The notes: a model not told the origin generated them from the sequence alone. Shown: positions 1-7,285, numbered from the stretch's first letter. The stretch: DNA of 9,338 nt from CAZLMG01 sp964560765 (GCA_964560765.1 CAZLMG010000062.1:1-9338); one strand, 5' to 3'. Translations and numbers: made by a program.

Positions 1-98
1 ATCAACTAATATCGAACGCATTTTAGCTGACTACTGCGAATTAGCCAAAAGAGGGGCAGTCCCTAGCGGAATCGAGTCACACGGAATTGACGTTTGTC
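1..98. other. Left-edge stretch downstream of lpxD, no defensible gene
   Basis: No gene can be supported here. A plus-strand frame starting at base 2 stays open to a TGA at 248-250. Its first 30 or so residues look protein-like, but it would have to overlap lpxD antisense by about 150 bp, so it is probably chance. On the minus strand, the sequence just after the lpxD stop could form a weak hairpin (AGGG, loop ACTGC, CCCT) followed by CTTTT, near plus bases 46-63. This is a poor candidate for a terminator of the purB-lpxD transcript. An ATG on the minus strand at 21-19 opens a frame that leaves the window after seven codons and lacks a clear ribosome binding site. Confidence 0.4.
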
Positions 99-1127
99 CT
101 ACGCATCTTTTGCGGCTAGCTTTGCCTCGAGCTCGCGCAGTCGCTTGTCGTAATCGGCGAGTCGACCGAAATATACCTGCTGCCGCCGCCACTGGGACGC
201 TGGTAGAGCGGGAAATCCCATGTAGGTTTCGCCGGCCTCGGTGTCTTTGACCACACCCGTCATAGCACCCACTTTGGTTTTATCGGCGATGGTGATGTGA
301 CCATTGATGCCCGAATGTCCACCCATCAGCACCCAGTTACCGATCTTGGCAGAGCCAGAAATGCCGGTAAAAGCCGAAAGCATGCAGTGCTCGCCGACCT
401 CGACGTTGTGCCCCACATGCACCTTGCTATCAAGCTTGGTGCCGCGCTTGATCTGGGTCACGCCCATGGCCGCGCGATCGATCGTTGCCAATGCCCCAAC
501 CTCCACATCCTCTTCGATCTCCACATGGCCAACCTGCGGAATCTTGGCGATTTCGCCCTCACCTGGCGCAAAGCCAAAGCCATCCGAACCGATCACCGCG
601 CCACCGTGCACAATCACCCGCGCACCTAATTTCGTCCCGTGATATAGGACCGCATTCGCATAGATCGTTACATCGTCGCCAATGATGCAATCCGCGCCAA
701 TGGAAACACCAGCATGCAGGGTGACGCGCGCACCTAATTTGACGCCAGGTCCAACATAGCAATGCGGATAAACGGTCACATCTTTGCCAATAACCGCATC
801 AGGCGCAACATAAGCTTGCTCGCTCACGCCTGTAAAACCACGCGGCTCGCGATGAAAGAAAGTTGCCAGCTTCGCAAATGCCCAGTAGGGATTGCGGTGC
901 ACCAGTTGGGGTATTTTACATCCGACAACCGCCGAAGCGACAATCACGGCACTGGCCTTAGTCGTCGCCAGATGCTTTGCATACTCGGGATTAGAGATAA
1001 ACGTTAGCTCGCCACCCTGTGCCTCCGCAATGGGAGCGATTCGGCTGATGCTCAACTCCGCCTGGGGTTCGCCCTCGGGCCAAACCACTTCCGCGCGAAC
1101 CAACTTCGCCAACTCGACCAGTTGCAT
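99..1127 (-). CDS. lpxD: UDP-3-O-acylglucosamine N-acyltransferase LpxD
   Basis: LpxD transfers a 3-hydroxyacyl chain from acyl-ACP to the 2-amino group of UDP-3-O-acyl-glucosamine, the third step of lipid A synthesis, in the cytoplasm. The protein has the family layout. An N-terminal uridine-binding domain (about residues 1-100, with GELTFISNPEY near 39-49) is followed by a long left-handed parallel beta-helix of hexapeptide repeats (about 105-295) and a C-terminal helix. The conserved GSDGFGFAP block is at about 180-188. The histidine in VGHNVEVG (about H240) and the one in INGHITI (about H277) match the two active-site histidines of the family. The length of 342 aa is normal (341 in E. coli). 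I place the start at the ATG at 1127-1125 because the AGAGGGGG Shine-Dalgarno then sits at normal distance; a TTG at 1133 would add two residues but lies too close. It follows purB by 24 bp and is probably co-transcribed with it. No fabZ, lpxA or bamA neighbour is visible. Confidence 0.96.
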   Translation of the reverse strand: MQLVELAKLVRAEVVWPEGEPQAELSISRIAPIAEAQGGELTFISNPEYAKHLATTKASAVIVASAVVGCKIPQLVHRNPYWAFAKLATFFHREPRGFTGVSEQAYVAPDAVIGKDVTVYPHCYVGPGVKLGARVTLHAGVSIGADCIIGDDVTIYANAVLYHGTKLGARVIVHGGAVIGSDGFGFAPGEGEIAKIPQVGHVEIEEDVEVGALATIDRAAMGVTQIKRGTKLDSKVHVGHNVEVGEHCMLSAFTGISGSAKIGNWVLMGGHSGINGHITIADKTKVGAMTGVVKDTEAGETYMGFPALPASQWRRQQVYFGRLADYDKRLRELEAKLAAKDA

Positions 1128-1133
1128 ATCCAA

Positions 1134-1142
1134 CCCCCTCTC
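1134..1142 (-). promoter_or_regulatory. Ribosome binding site of lpxD, decides the start
   Basis: Read on the minus strand, the purB-lpxD gap contains a purine run, AGAGGGGG. Its GAGGG core lies about 8 nt before the ATG at 1127 but only about 2 nt before the TTG at 1133. This spacing favours the ATG as the true start. The site lies entirely between the purB stop and lpxD. Confidence 0.65.
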
Positions 1143-1151
1143 ACCTGCTGG

Positions 1152-2555
1152 CTAGCGCCCCTGGACACCAAAACGACCGGCGAACTCTCGCGCCAGTCGC
1201 ACAGCATCACCAATGTAATCTTGCGGCCGCAAAGCTTGCAACCGCGCCTGCTCCGCAGCCGGCAATGACTTTGCCTGCTCCAAAACGGTCTTTAACACCT
1301 GCTGACTGACGGCTTGACCGCGGGTCGCGGCCTTCAACTGCTCATATGCATCCACCACTCCGTACCGACGCATGACCGTTTGCACCGGTTCCGCCAAGAC
1401 TTCCCAGGCGCCGTTGAGATCTGCCGCAATGCGCTCGGCATCCGCGGTACACTTACCCATACCTTTGTCGATCGATTGATAAGCCAACAGTGAGTGCCCG
1501 CAGAGATGGCTGAAGTACCGTTGCACGGTGGAATCACTCAGATCCCTTTGCCAGCGCGAAATCGGCAATTTCTCCGCAAAGTGTTGCGCCACGGTGACCG
1601 CCATGCCCAGGTTGCCCTCGGCGTTTTCAAAGTCGATGGGGTTCACCTTATGCGGCATGGTCGATGACCCGACCTCCCCCGGCTTCGACTTTTGCCGAAA
1701 ATACCCGAGAGAAATGTACGACCACATATCTCGGCACAGGCCCAAAGCGATCACATTGAAGCGGCGCCAAGCATCCACGTACTCAACGAAGGCATCGTGA
1801 TTCTCGATCTGAGTCGTCAACGGGTTGTACTTCAACTGCAGCCGCACTTCGACAAATCGCGCCGCCACTTCCGGCCAATCCACCTCGGGAAACGCCACGC
1901 GATGCGCATTGAAATTGCCAACTGCACCATTCATCTTGCCGAGGAGTTCCACCTCGCAAAACTGGCGCCGCTGTCGATCCAGGCGATGCCCGAACACGGC
2001 CATTTCCTTACCCAGAGTCGTTGGCGTCGCGCTCTGCCCGTGCGTGCGCGACAACATGGGTGTATCGGCATAGCGATCGGCAAATTGCGCCAGCTGCCGA
2101 ACGAGTCCGTCCATGACCGGCACCAGAACTCGTTCGCGCGTTTCCTTTAGCATCAGTCCGTAAGCAAGATTGTTGATGTCCTCCGAGGTACAAGCGAAAT
2201 GCAAAAAAGCCAGCTGCTGGTCCGTGGCCCCGGCGCGGCGCAATTCGTCCTGCAAAAAATATTCGACAGCTTTGACATCATGGTTGGTCCGGCTTTCGAT
2301 GGCCTTAACTGGCAAAAGCCCCTTGAGATCGTGCGTATGCGCCAGCTCTTTGAGTCGCGTCCGAACCGGGTCGGTGAGCTTGATGACAGCGCCGACAACA
2401 GGGTCATCGGCCAGATGCAAGAGCCAATGACACTCCACGGCGACCCGAAAGCGCGTCAACCCAGCTTCGCTGACCAGCGGCGCTAAAACCGCAATTTTTT
2501 CTCGGTAACGACCATCGAGCGGCGAGATGGCGAAAAACGGCTCAGCGCGGTCCAA
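1152..2555 (-). CDS. purB: Adenylosuccinate lyase PurB
   Basis: PurB is a cytoplasmic homotetrameric lyase of the fumarase/aspartase superfamily. It removes fumarate from SAICAR (purine ring synthesis) and from adenylosuccinate (final step to AMP). At 467 aa it is of the longer E. coli type (456 aa). The N-terminal ISPLDGRY block (residues 10-17) is typical of that type. TSEDINNLAY lies at 123-132. SRTHGQSATPTT contains His171, the expected general acid. The flexible signature loop GSSTMPHKVNP (296-306) carries the catalytic serine, S297 or S298. All key residues are present and the frame is intact. The start is TTG at 2555, supported by a GGAGG 5 nt upstream; no ATG lies at a comparable position. 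It is divergent from purA and leads into lpxD. Confidence 0.97.
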   Translation of the reverse strand: MDRAEPFFAISPLDGRYREKIAVLAPLVSEAGLTRFRVAVECHWLLHLADDPVVGAVIKLTDPVRTRLKELAHTHDLKGLLPVKAIESRTNHDVKAVEYFLQDELRRAGATDQQLAFLHFACTSEDINNLAYGLMLKETRERVLVPVMDGLVRQLAQFADRYADTPMLSRTHGQSATPTTLGKEMAVFGHRLDRQRRQFCEVELLGKMNGAVGNFNAHRVAFPEVDWPEVAARFVEVRLQLKYNPLTTQIENHDAFVEYVDAWRRFNVIALGLCRDMWSYISLGYFRQKSKPGEVGSSTMPHKVNPIDFENAEGNLGMAVTVAQHFAEKLPISRWQRDLSDSTVQRYFSHLCGHSLLAYQSIDKGMGKCTADAERIAADLNGAWEVLAEPVQTVMRRYGVVDAYEQLKAATRGQAVSQQVLKTVLEQAKSLPAAEQARLQALRPQDYIGDAVRLAREFAGRFGVQGR

Positions 2556-2699
2556 AGCAACCTCCGGAAAAGTCTGACTATAGTGCCTCGATCGTATAAC
2601 ACGCTCATTGCATTTGTTCCAGTGGACAGCTCAGGCCGCCTGCGCTAAAACCTCGGCGTAACGACTGACAAATCTCGCCTTAGACGATGGGGACGCACC
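2556..2699. promoter_or_regulatory. Divergent purB-purA intergenic control region
   Basis: This 144-bp gap between divergent genes must hold the promoters for both, unless transcription enters from elsewhere. Candidate -10 elements are TATAAC at 2595-2600 for purA (a poor -35 like CTGACT at 2574-2579, 15-bp spacer) and TATAGT on the minus strand (plus 2582-2577) for purB, which sits in the palindrome ACTATAGT at 2577-2584. The purB -10 would leave a very short leader of about 15 nt; the purA one would leave about 90 nt. Neither has a good -35. I see no match to the E. coli PurR operator and no purine-riboswitch core. Confidence 0.4.
2561..2565 (-). promoter_or_regulatory. Strong Shine-Dalgarno of purB fixing a TTG start
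   Basis: The minus strand reads CCGGAGG, then five bases, then TTG GAC CGC. The consensus GGAGG 5 nt upstream identifies the TTG at 2555-2553 as the start codon. A strong binding site may compensate for the weak initiation codon. Confidence 0.75.
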
Positions 2700-3962
2700 G
2701 TGGCCAATGTAACAATCCTGGTTGGAGCTCAGTGGGGTGACGAGGGCAAAGGAAAATGGATCGACATCCTAGCCGAAGATGCCGCTGTCGTCGCTCGCTT
2801 TCAAGGTGGTAATAACGCTGGCCACACCCTGTATATCCAGGGGCAAAAAGTAGTTCTGCACCAAATCCCAAGCGGCGCATTTCGACCGGGAACAAAAGGC
2901 GTGTTGACGGCCGGTGTCGTCATCAATCCCGTGCAAATCCTAGAGGAGCTTGATCGCGTCAGCGCTTTGGCCCAGATCGATCCAAGCAACCTTTGGCTCT
3001 CGGCCCGGGCTCACGTCATCACCCCATGGCACATTCATTTGGACCACGAGCGCGAGCGCCTGGCAGAGAGCCCAATTGGCACCACCAAGCGTGGAATTGG
3101 GCCGACATATGCGGATAAGTATGCCCGCTCCGGATTGCGCCTTGGCCAATATGTGGATGATGAACTGCGGCAGCAATGGGTCGACACCATGCGCGCCAAG
3201 GCACCAGGCTTTGTAGAGGCGATGCAAGCGCAAGCGGATGACTGGGAGAAGTTTCATGCGGCTGCGAAACGCGTGCGAGCCTTTGTTTGTGATGGGGAAG
3301 CACGTCTGCGCGATGTCATTTATAATGGCGGCAAAGTGCTACTGGAGGGCGCCCAAGGAGCTCTGCTCGATATCGATCACGGAACCTATCCGTATGTCAC
3401 CTCCAGCTCCACCATGGCCGGTGGTGCCTTTGCCAGCGTCGGGTTCTCAGCAAAACATGTCGATCAGGTTCTGGGAGTTGCCAAGGCGTACACAACACGT
3501 GTGGGTTCGGGACCATTTCCGACGGAGTTGTTTGACGATGCCGGCAAGCACTTAGCGACCCTGGGTAAAGAATTTGGCGCCACGACCGGCCGCCCACGCC
3601 GCTGCGGCTGGTTAGATGCAGTGGCGCTGCGCTACGCCTATCGCGCCAATGGTTGCGACGGCATCATCCTCAATAAACTTGATATCCTAAGCGGCCTGAA
3701 AGAAGTCAAGATCTGCGTCGCCTACGATCATCCGCTACACGGACGTCTCACGGACTTTCCGTGGGACCCAAGCATTCTTGCGGCTTGCCAACCCGTCTAT
3801 GAATCGCATCCGGGTTGGAGCGAAGAGGCACCGCGCAGTGGAAAAGTCAGCGACCTGCCGGCAGCAGCGAGGGCCTATGTGGACGCCGTGGAGCGAGCCA
3901 TCGACGGGCGCGTGACCATGGTTGGCACAGGCGTCAATCGGGGCGATGCGCTGTATCGCTAA
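2700..3962 (+). CDS. purA: Adenylosuccinate synthetase PurA
   Basis: PurA is a cytoplasmic enzyme that condenses IMP with aspartate, using GTP, to form adenylosuccinate, the committed step to AMP. The 420-aa protein is close to the family length. QWGDEGKGK (residues 11-19) is the P-loop-like signature with catalytic Asp13. GGNNAGHT (36-43) carries catalytic His41. The GTTKRGIGP and YADK elements lie at 127-140. The QGALLDIDHGTYPYVTSS block is at 219-236. TTGRPRRCGWLD (295-306) contributes to substrate binding, and NKLD (325-328) is the guanine-recognition motif. The start is GTG at 2700 with a modest GGGGA at 2689-2693; the family N-terminus (VTILVGAQWGDEGKGK) supports it. The last codons and stop lie in a 33-bp tandem repeat. 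It is divergent from purB, which catalyses the next step in AMP synthesis. Confidence 0.98.
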   Translation: MANVTILVGAQWGDEGKGKWIDILAEDAAVVARFQGGNNAGHTLYIQGQKVVLHQIPSGAFRPGTKGVLTAGVVINPVQILEELDRVSALAQIDPSNLWLSARAHVITPWHIHLDHERERLAESPIGTTKRGIGPTYADKYARSGLRLGQYVDDELRQQWVDTMRAKAPGFVEAMQAQADDWEKFHAAAKRVRAFVCDGEARLRDVIYNGGKVLLEGAQGALLDIDHGTYPYVTSSSTMAGGAFASVGFSAKHVDQVLGVAKAYTTRVGSGPFPTELFDDAGKHLATLGKEFGATTGRPRRCGWLDAVALRYAYRANGCDGIILNKLDILSGLKEVKICVAYDHPLHGRLTDFPWDPSILAACQPVYESHPGWSEEAPRSGKVSDLPAAARAYVDAVERAIDGRVTMVGTGVNRGDALYR

Positions 3963-4021
3963 CCAGCCCCACGGGGCGATGCGCTGTATCGCTAACCAGC
4001 CCCACGGGACGATGCGCTGTA
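3939..4021 (+). repeat. 33-bp tandem repeat spanning the purA stop codon
   Basis: The unit begins GGGCGATGCGCTGTATCGCT. Copy 1 (3941-3973) and copy 2 (3974-4006) are identical over 33 bp. A partial copy 3 (4007-4021) matches 14 of 15 bases. The unit is 11 codons long, so the purA frame is kept: each full copy encodes GDALYR followed by TAA (3960-3962 and 3993-3995), and the partial copy ends in TAA at 4020-4022. Within each unit GCGAT and ATCGC can pair around a 7-nt loop, and GGGGC and GCCCC can pair around that. No T-tract follows, so it is not a standard intrinsic terminator. The perfect identity suggests a recent slippage duplication. Confidence 0.95.
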
Positions 4022-4070
4022 ACAACAACCGGCAGCGGTACTGCTACGTGCCAAGAGGCATTTAATCCGC

Positions 4071-4099
4071 TTGTGAATGTCCCCGCAAGCCGTTACAAC
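4071..4099 (+). promoter_or_regulatory. Candidate sigma70-type promoter for the protease-hflX pair
   Basis: TTGTGA (4071-4076) and TACAAC (4094-4099) each match the -35 and -10 consensus at 4 of 6 bases and are separated by exactly 17 bp. Transcription would begin near 4106, leaving a leader of about 58 nt before the ATG at 4164. It is the best-spaced pair I found between purA and the next gene, but neither box is strong. Confidence 0.35.
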
Positions 4100-4163
4100 C
4101 GCGGTCACATACTCCCCGGCGAGTTGAGATTCTTTGTCGTGCAACTATGGAGAGGATATTTAA

Positions 4164-5861
4164 ATGATTCGACTCTTAGAAACTTTGCCCTTGGTTCTTT
4201 TGGTGTTTGTTCTGACACACTGCGGCGCCCCTCAGGAAGGATCCGAGCTCGCGACACCGCCGCTGACCAAAGTACAGGCTCTGGCCGACTTGGAAACACT
4301 TGTTGCCAAGGTCGACTCCCTTTACGGGCCTCTCGAGTTTAAGCAGGAGCGTTTTGGCTATCAATTTGCCGAATTGGCCGCTGCCGCGCGTCAAGAAATC
4401 GAAACGGCGACTACCGAACGTGAACAGTTGGCGGCCATCGCTCGCCTGTTGATGCGCTTTCGTGACGGACACGTTTCCATCCAGTTCCCATTAAACAGCA
4501 CGGGCGTAAACAGCTACCGCATTGGCGCCTTTTTGATCCCGGTTGAAGGTCGCGCCATCGTCGCCAAGGTCGATCCCGAGCTGGCCGAGCAAGGTATGGA
4601 AGTCGGCGACGAGCTTTTGACCGTCGATGGGCAAAAGCCTTTCGACTTGTTGCCGACCATTTTGAAATACGATGCCTTTGGTAACGAAGTTTCTGATCAA
4701 CATGCCATTCATCGGGTGCTCAATCGTCGATTTTACATGACTGAGCTGGTACCAAAGTCTCCCATGGCGCACTTGGTGTTCGCCAAGAAGGACGGGTCTC
4801 AACGCGATCTCAACATGGCTTGGGAATTGCGTACTGAGCCCACGCGCAAGCTGGAGTTGGCCCCGAGATTCGATAACTTTGTCGTGCCCGAGTACGCAGA
4901 GATGGCCGCGGAAAATGAAGGCGGCCTGTTGGAGATGGGCGCTTACAAGCCATTCTTCGCTACGGATGCGGTGAAAACCAAGTTCCACCTGGTTGAAGTC
5001 GAAGCAAACGATGATTTCCTAAAGAAGTACGAAGTCACGCGCGAAAAACTGCAAGACAAGAAGGGCAAAGCTATTTATGCGGCCCTGCTCAAGTACGAAG
5101 GCAAAACGATTCTAATCATTCGCCAGCCTGGCTATTGGCCTGCAGAGTTGAAGGCAGAAGATCTCGTCAAGGGCTATCGCGCTGTTCTCGATCAGTTTGA
5201 CGAAGTCGCCGATGCCCTCATTATCGATCAAAATCACAATCCTGGTGGCTCGCTGCTGTACGCCCACGACTTCTTCTCCCTATTCGTCAATAAGCCTGCG
5301 GTAAACCTGGTACAGAAGATGAATGCCGATCGGGAGTGGATCGTTGGATTGCATGAATGGGCCGATGAGCTAGAAGCAAAGGAGCCTGGCTATGCGAAGG
5401 CCATGCGCGCCCGCGCCCAGCTCGTCGATCGCGCCATGGACGAAGGTCAATCAATCACGGCTCCCATGCCGTTGATTGGCTTTGAATATGTACAGCCCGA
5501 CAAGAAGTACACCTGGAAAAAGCCCGTTTTGGTTCTGGCCGATGAGTTGGCTGGCTCTTGCGGCGACATCTTCCCCATGTACATGCAGCGCAATGGCATT
5601 GCCAAGATCTTCGGCGAGCGCACCATGGGTCTCGGCGGCAACGTCGAAGAAGTGATCAAGCTGCCTTACAGCGCCGCATCGGTTCGTCTGACGCGCGGAT
5701 TGTTCACCACCTACAAGGCTGACGGTGAATACCGCACGGCGGACTTGGTTGAGAACAATGGCATCACACCCGACTACAAGTTTCAGCACACCGTTAGCGA
5801 CGTGCGTGAAGGCTTTGTCGGCTATGTGGAAGCTGTGCTGAAAGAAGCGGTAAAACTCTAA
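4164..5861 (+). CDS. S41-family serine protease lipoprotein, CPAF/tricorn-like
   Basis: The 565-aa protein starts with a charged end, a hydrophobic stretch (about residues 7-18) and VLTHC, giving a lipidated Cys20 if signal peptidase II accepts His at -1. It would then be anchored in the cell envelope. The mature part resembles tail-specific (S41) proteases. RFRDGHVSIQF (98-108) carries a likely catalytic His103. A PDZ-like segment (about 125-165, EVGDELLTVDG) follows. ADALIIDQNHNPGGS (349-363) is the core beta-strand region. AGSCGDIF (463-470) carries the nucleophile Ser465, and GERTMGLGG is at 484-492. ENNGITPD (530-537) offers Glu530. The position of the Tsp/CtpA catalytic lysine is Leu490, so a Ser-His-Glu arrangement as in CPAF and tricorn is likelier than the Ser-Lys dyad. 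A good GGAGAGG (4149-4155) precedes the ATG by 8 nt. The substrate is unknown. It lies 13 bp before hflX. Confidence 0.85.
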   Translation: MIRLLETLPLVLLVFVLTHCGAPQEGSELATPPLTKVQALADLETLVAKVDSLYGPLEFKQERFGYQFAELAAAARQEIETATTEREQLAAIARLLMRFRDGHVSIQFPLNSTGVNSYRIGAFLIPVEGRAIVAKVDPELAEQGMEVGDELLTVDGQKPFDLLPTILKYDAFGNEVSDQHAIHRVLNRRFYMTELVPKSPMAHLVFAKKDGSQRDLNMAWELRTEPTRKLELAPRFDNFVVPEYAEMAAENEGGLLEMGAYKPFFATDAVKTKFHLVEVEANDDFLKKYEVTREKLQDKKGKAIYAALLKYEGKTILIIRQPGYWPAELKAEDLVKGYRAVLDQFDEVADALIIDQNHNPGGSLLYAHDFFSLFVNKPAVNLVQKMNADREWIVGLHEWADELEAKEPGYAKAMRARAQLVDRAMDEGQSITAPMPLIGFEYVQPDKKYTWKKPVLVLADELAGSCGDIFPMYMQRNGIAKIFGERTMGLGGNVEEVIKLPYSAASVRLTRGLFTTYKADGEYRTADLVENNGITPDYKFQHTVSDVREGFVGYVEAVLKEAVKL

Positions 5862-5874
5862 GTTTGCAGGGCGC

Positions 5875-7155
5875 ATGATCTTCAACGATAATAAGAAGCG
5901 CACACGAGCTATCCTCGTCGGCATTCAGACACCGGATCTGACCGATGAGGAGATGCAATCCTCCATGGCTGAATTGGGGCGCCTCGTCCATACGCTGGGC
6001 TTTGACGTCATCGATCAGCAGGTGCAAAAGCGCAAGGCCCCCGACTCTGGGTCGGTGGTCGGCGCGGGCAAACTCGAAGATCTAAAGAGCCTGTCCAAGC
6101 CTTTGGAAGGCGGGGAAGATACGCCCTTGGTGTTAGTCTTTGACGTCGAACTCACGCCAACACAATTGACGAACCTGGAAGATGCGACCGGCCGAGAAAT
6201 TCTCGACCGTACGGGCGTCATCGTCGAGATCTTCAATCGACACGCCAAGACGCGCGAAGCCAAACTGCAAGTTGAAATCGCTAAACTAAACTACTTGGCG
6301 CCCCGCTTGCGTGCCAGCCGCGTCGGCATGGATCGACAGGGTGGCGGCATCGGTGCCAAGGGTGCCGGCGAAACGGCGCATGAGCTGGATCGCCGCCGCA
6401 TTCGCGACCGCATTGCCGAGTTGCGAAGGCAGCTCGGGACCATCGCTCAGGATCACGCCACGCGCCGGGGTCGCCGCAGCGATAGTCCGCGGGTCGCTCT
6501 CGTTGGTTATACCAATGCCGGCAAGTCATCGCTGATGCGAGCCCTGACCGGCAGTGAAGTTCTAGTGGCCGACAAGTTGTTTGCAACACTGGATACGACT
6601 GTGCGTTTACTTTACCCAGAAACGATTCCCAATATTTTGGTTTCCGACACGGTTGGCTTCATCAAGAAGTTGCCGCATGATCTCGTCGCCTCGTTTCGCT
6701 CGACCTTGGACGAGGCCCTCGCGGCTTCGCTCTTGCTATACGTCGTCGATGCCTCCGACCCAACATTTCCCAGTCAGTTGGAAGTGACACGGACGGTACT
6801 TTCCGAGATTGGTGCCGACGAGATTCCAAAGCAGTTGGTCCTCAACAAGATGGATCTAGTCTCGTCCGAGCAGAAGGCCTCCCTGCGTCGCCAGTATCCG
6901 GATGCACTGATGATCAGCACCCGCAGCCCCGAGGATGTGCAGCGCATGCACGCGCACCTTTTGTCCTTTTTTGAGCGGGAAATGCGTGAGCGCCAGCTGC
7001 AAGTGCCCTACGCCCAATCTGGCGTCTTGGGCAAGTTGCGCAAGATGGTCCGCATCGTCAAAGAAGAGCACGACGACGACGGTTACAACCTCCGCTATCT
7101 GGCGGATGATGACATGGCTCATGCCGTCACTGCCCTCCTAGCCGAGCCAAAATAG
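5875..7155 (+). CDS. hflX: Ribosome-associated GTPase HflX
   Basis: HflX is a cytoplasmic TRAFAC-class GTPase of the OBG-HflX group. It binds the large ribosomal subunit and splits stalled 70S ribosomes, notably after heat stress. The length of 426 aa equals that of E. coli HflX. The N-terminal HflX domain (about 10-120) holds VVGAGKLEDL (61-70). A coiled helical linker with the glycine-rich GGGIGAKGAGE stretch (156-166) and DRRRI (172-176) follows. The G domain has G1 GYTNAGKSS (211-219), G3 DTVG (258-261) followed by FIKKLPHDL, G4 NKMD (324-327), and STR (348-350) at the G5 position. A C-terminal domain completes the protein. The Shine-Dalgarno is weak (AGGG only 3 nt from the ATG), so translation is probably coupled to the protease gene 13 bp upstream. 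No hfq, hflK or hflC is nearby. Confidence 0.96.
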   Translation: MIFNDNKKRTRAILVGIQTPDLTDEEMQSSMAELGRLVHTLGFDVIDQQVQKRKAPDSGSVVGAGKLEDLKSLSKPLEGGEDTPLVLVFDVELTPTQLTNLEDATGREILDRTGVIVEIFNRHAKTREAKLQVEIAKLNYLAPRLRASRVGMDRQGGGIGAKGAGETAHELDRRRIRDRIAELRRQLGTIAQDHATRRGRRSDSPRVALVGYTNAGKSSLMRALTGSEVLVADKLFATLDTTVRLLYPETIPNILVSDTVGFIKKLPHDLVASFRSTLDEALAASLLLYVVDASDPTFPSQLEVTRTVLSEIGADEIPKQLVLNKMDLVSSEQKASLRRQYPDALMISTRSPEDVQRMHAHLLSFFEREMRERQLQVPYAQSGVLGKLRKMVRIVKEEHDDDGYNLRYLADDDMAHAVTALLAEPK

Positions 7156-7249
7156 TCCAAGCATTCACCAGTGGATCGTACATGGCTGCGTCAGCGAGCG
7201 TTTGCACCCGCAGGGGCCAGGCTATAACATCCCGTATCTTATGACACTT

Positions 7250-7285
7250 CGGGCTGCTGCCCGGCCAGAACATCGTCATGGGCCG
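7250..7285 (+). promoter_or_regulatory. Overlapping, mutually exclusive hairpins
   Basis: CGGGC (7250-7254) and GCCCG (7259-7263) can form a 5-bp stem with a TGCT loop. CGGCC (7262-7266) can instead pair with GGCCG (7281-7285) around a 14-nt loop. The two stems share bases 7262-7263, so both cannot form fully. No run of T follows either, so neither is a standard intrinsic terminator for hflX. A switch role is speculative. Confidence 0.25.

Noticed and set aside
2..250. Plus-strand open frame entering from the left edge, whose first residues look protein-like.
   Set aside because: It would overlap the 3' end of lpxD antisense by about 150 bp, becomes Arg-rich there as shadow frames do, and no start is visible.
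1692..2150. Plus-strand frame of 152 codons inside purB.
   Set aside because: It is a shadow of purB, whose active-site motifs are intact on the minus strand.
2687..2740. A 17-codon frame (ATG at 2687) overlapping the purA start, a possible upstream peptide.
   Set aside because: It has no ribosome binding site of its own, and such a short overlap is expected by chance.
3939..4021. CRISPR-like or terminator reading of the purA tandem repeat.
   Set aside because: The copies are contiguous with no spacers, and no T-tract follows the possible stems.
3815..4342. Plus-strand frame of 175 codons containing an 11-residue amino-acid repeat.
   Set aside because: It overlaps the end of purA and the start of the protease in another frame. 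Its repeat is only the 33-bp DNA repeat read out of frame, and its ATG has no ribosome binding site of note.
4491..4988. Minus-strand frame of 165 codons inside the protease gene.
   Set aside because: It is antisense to a well-supported gene with catalytic motifs, and it has no recognisable domain.
5451..5924. Minus-strand frame of 157 codons across the protease-hflX junction.
   Set aside because: It is antisense to two real genes and shows no protein family features; such long antisense frames arise from codon bias.
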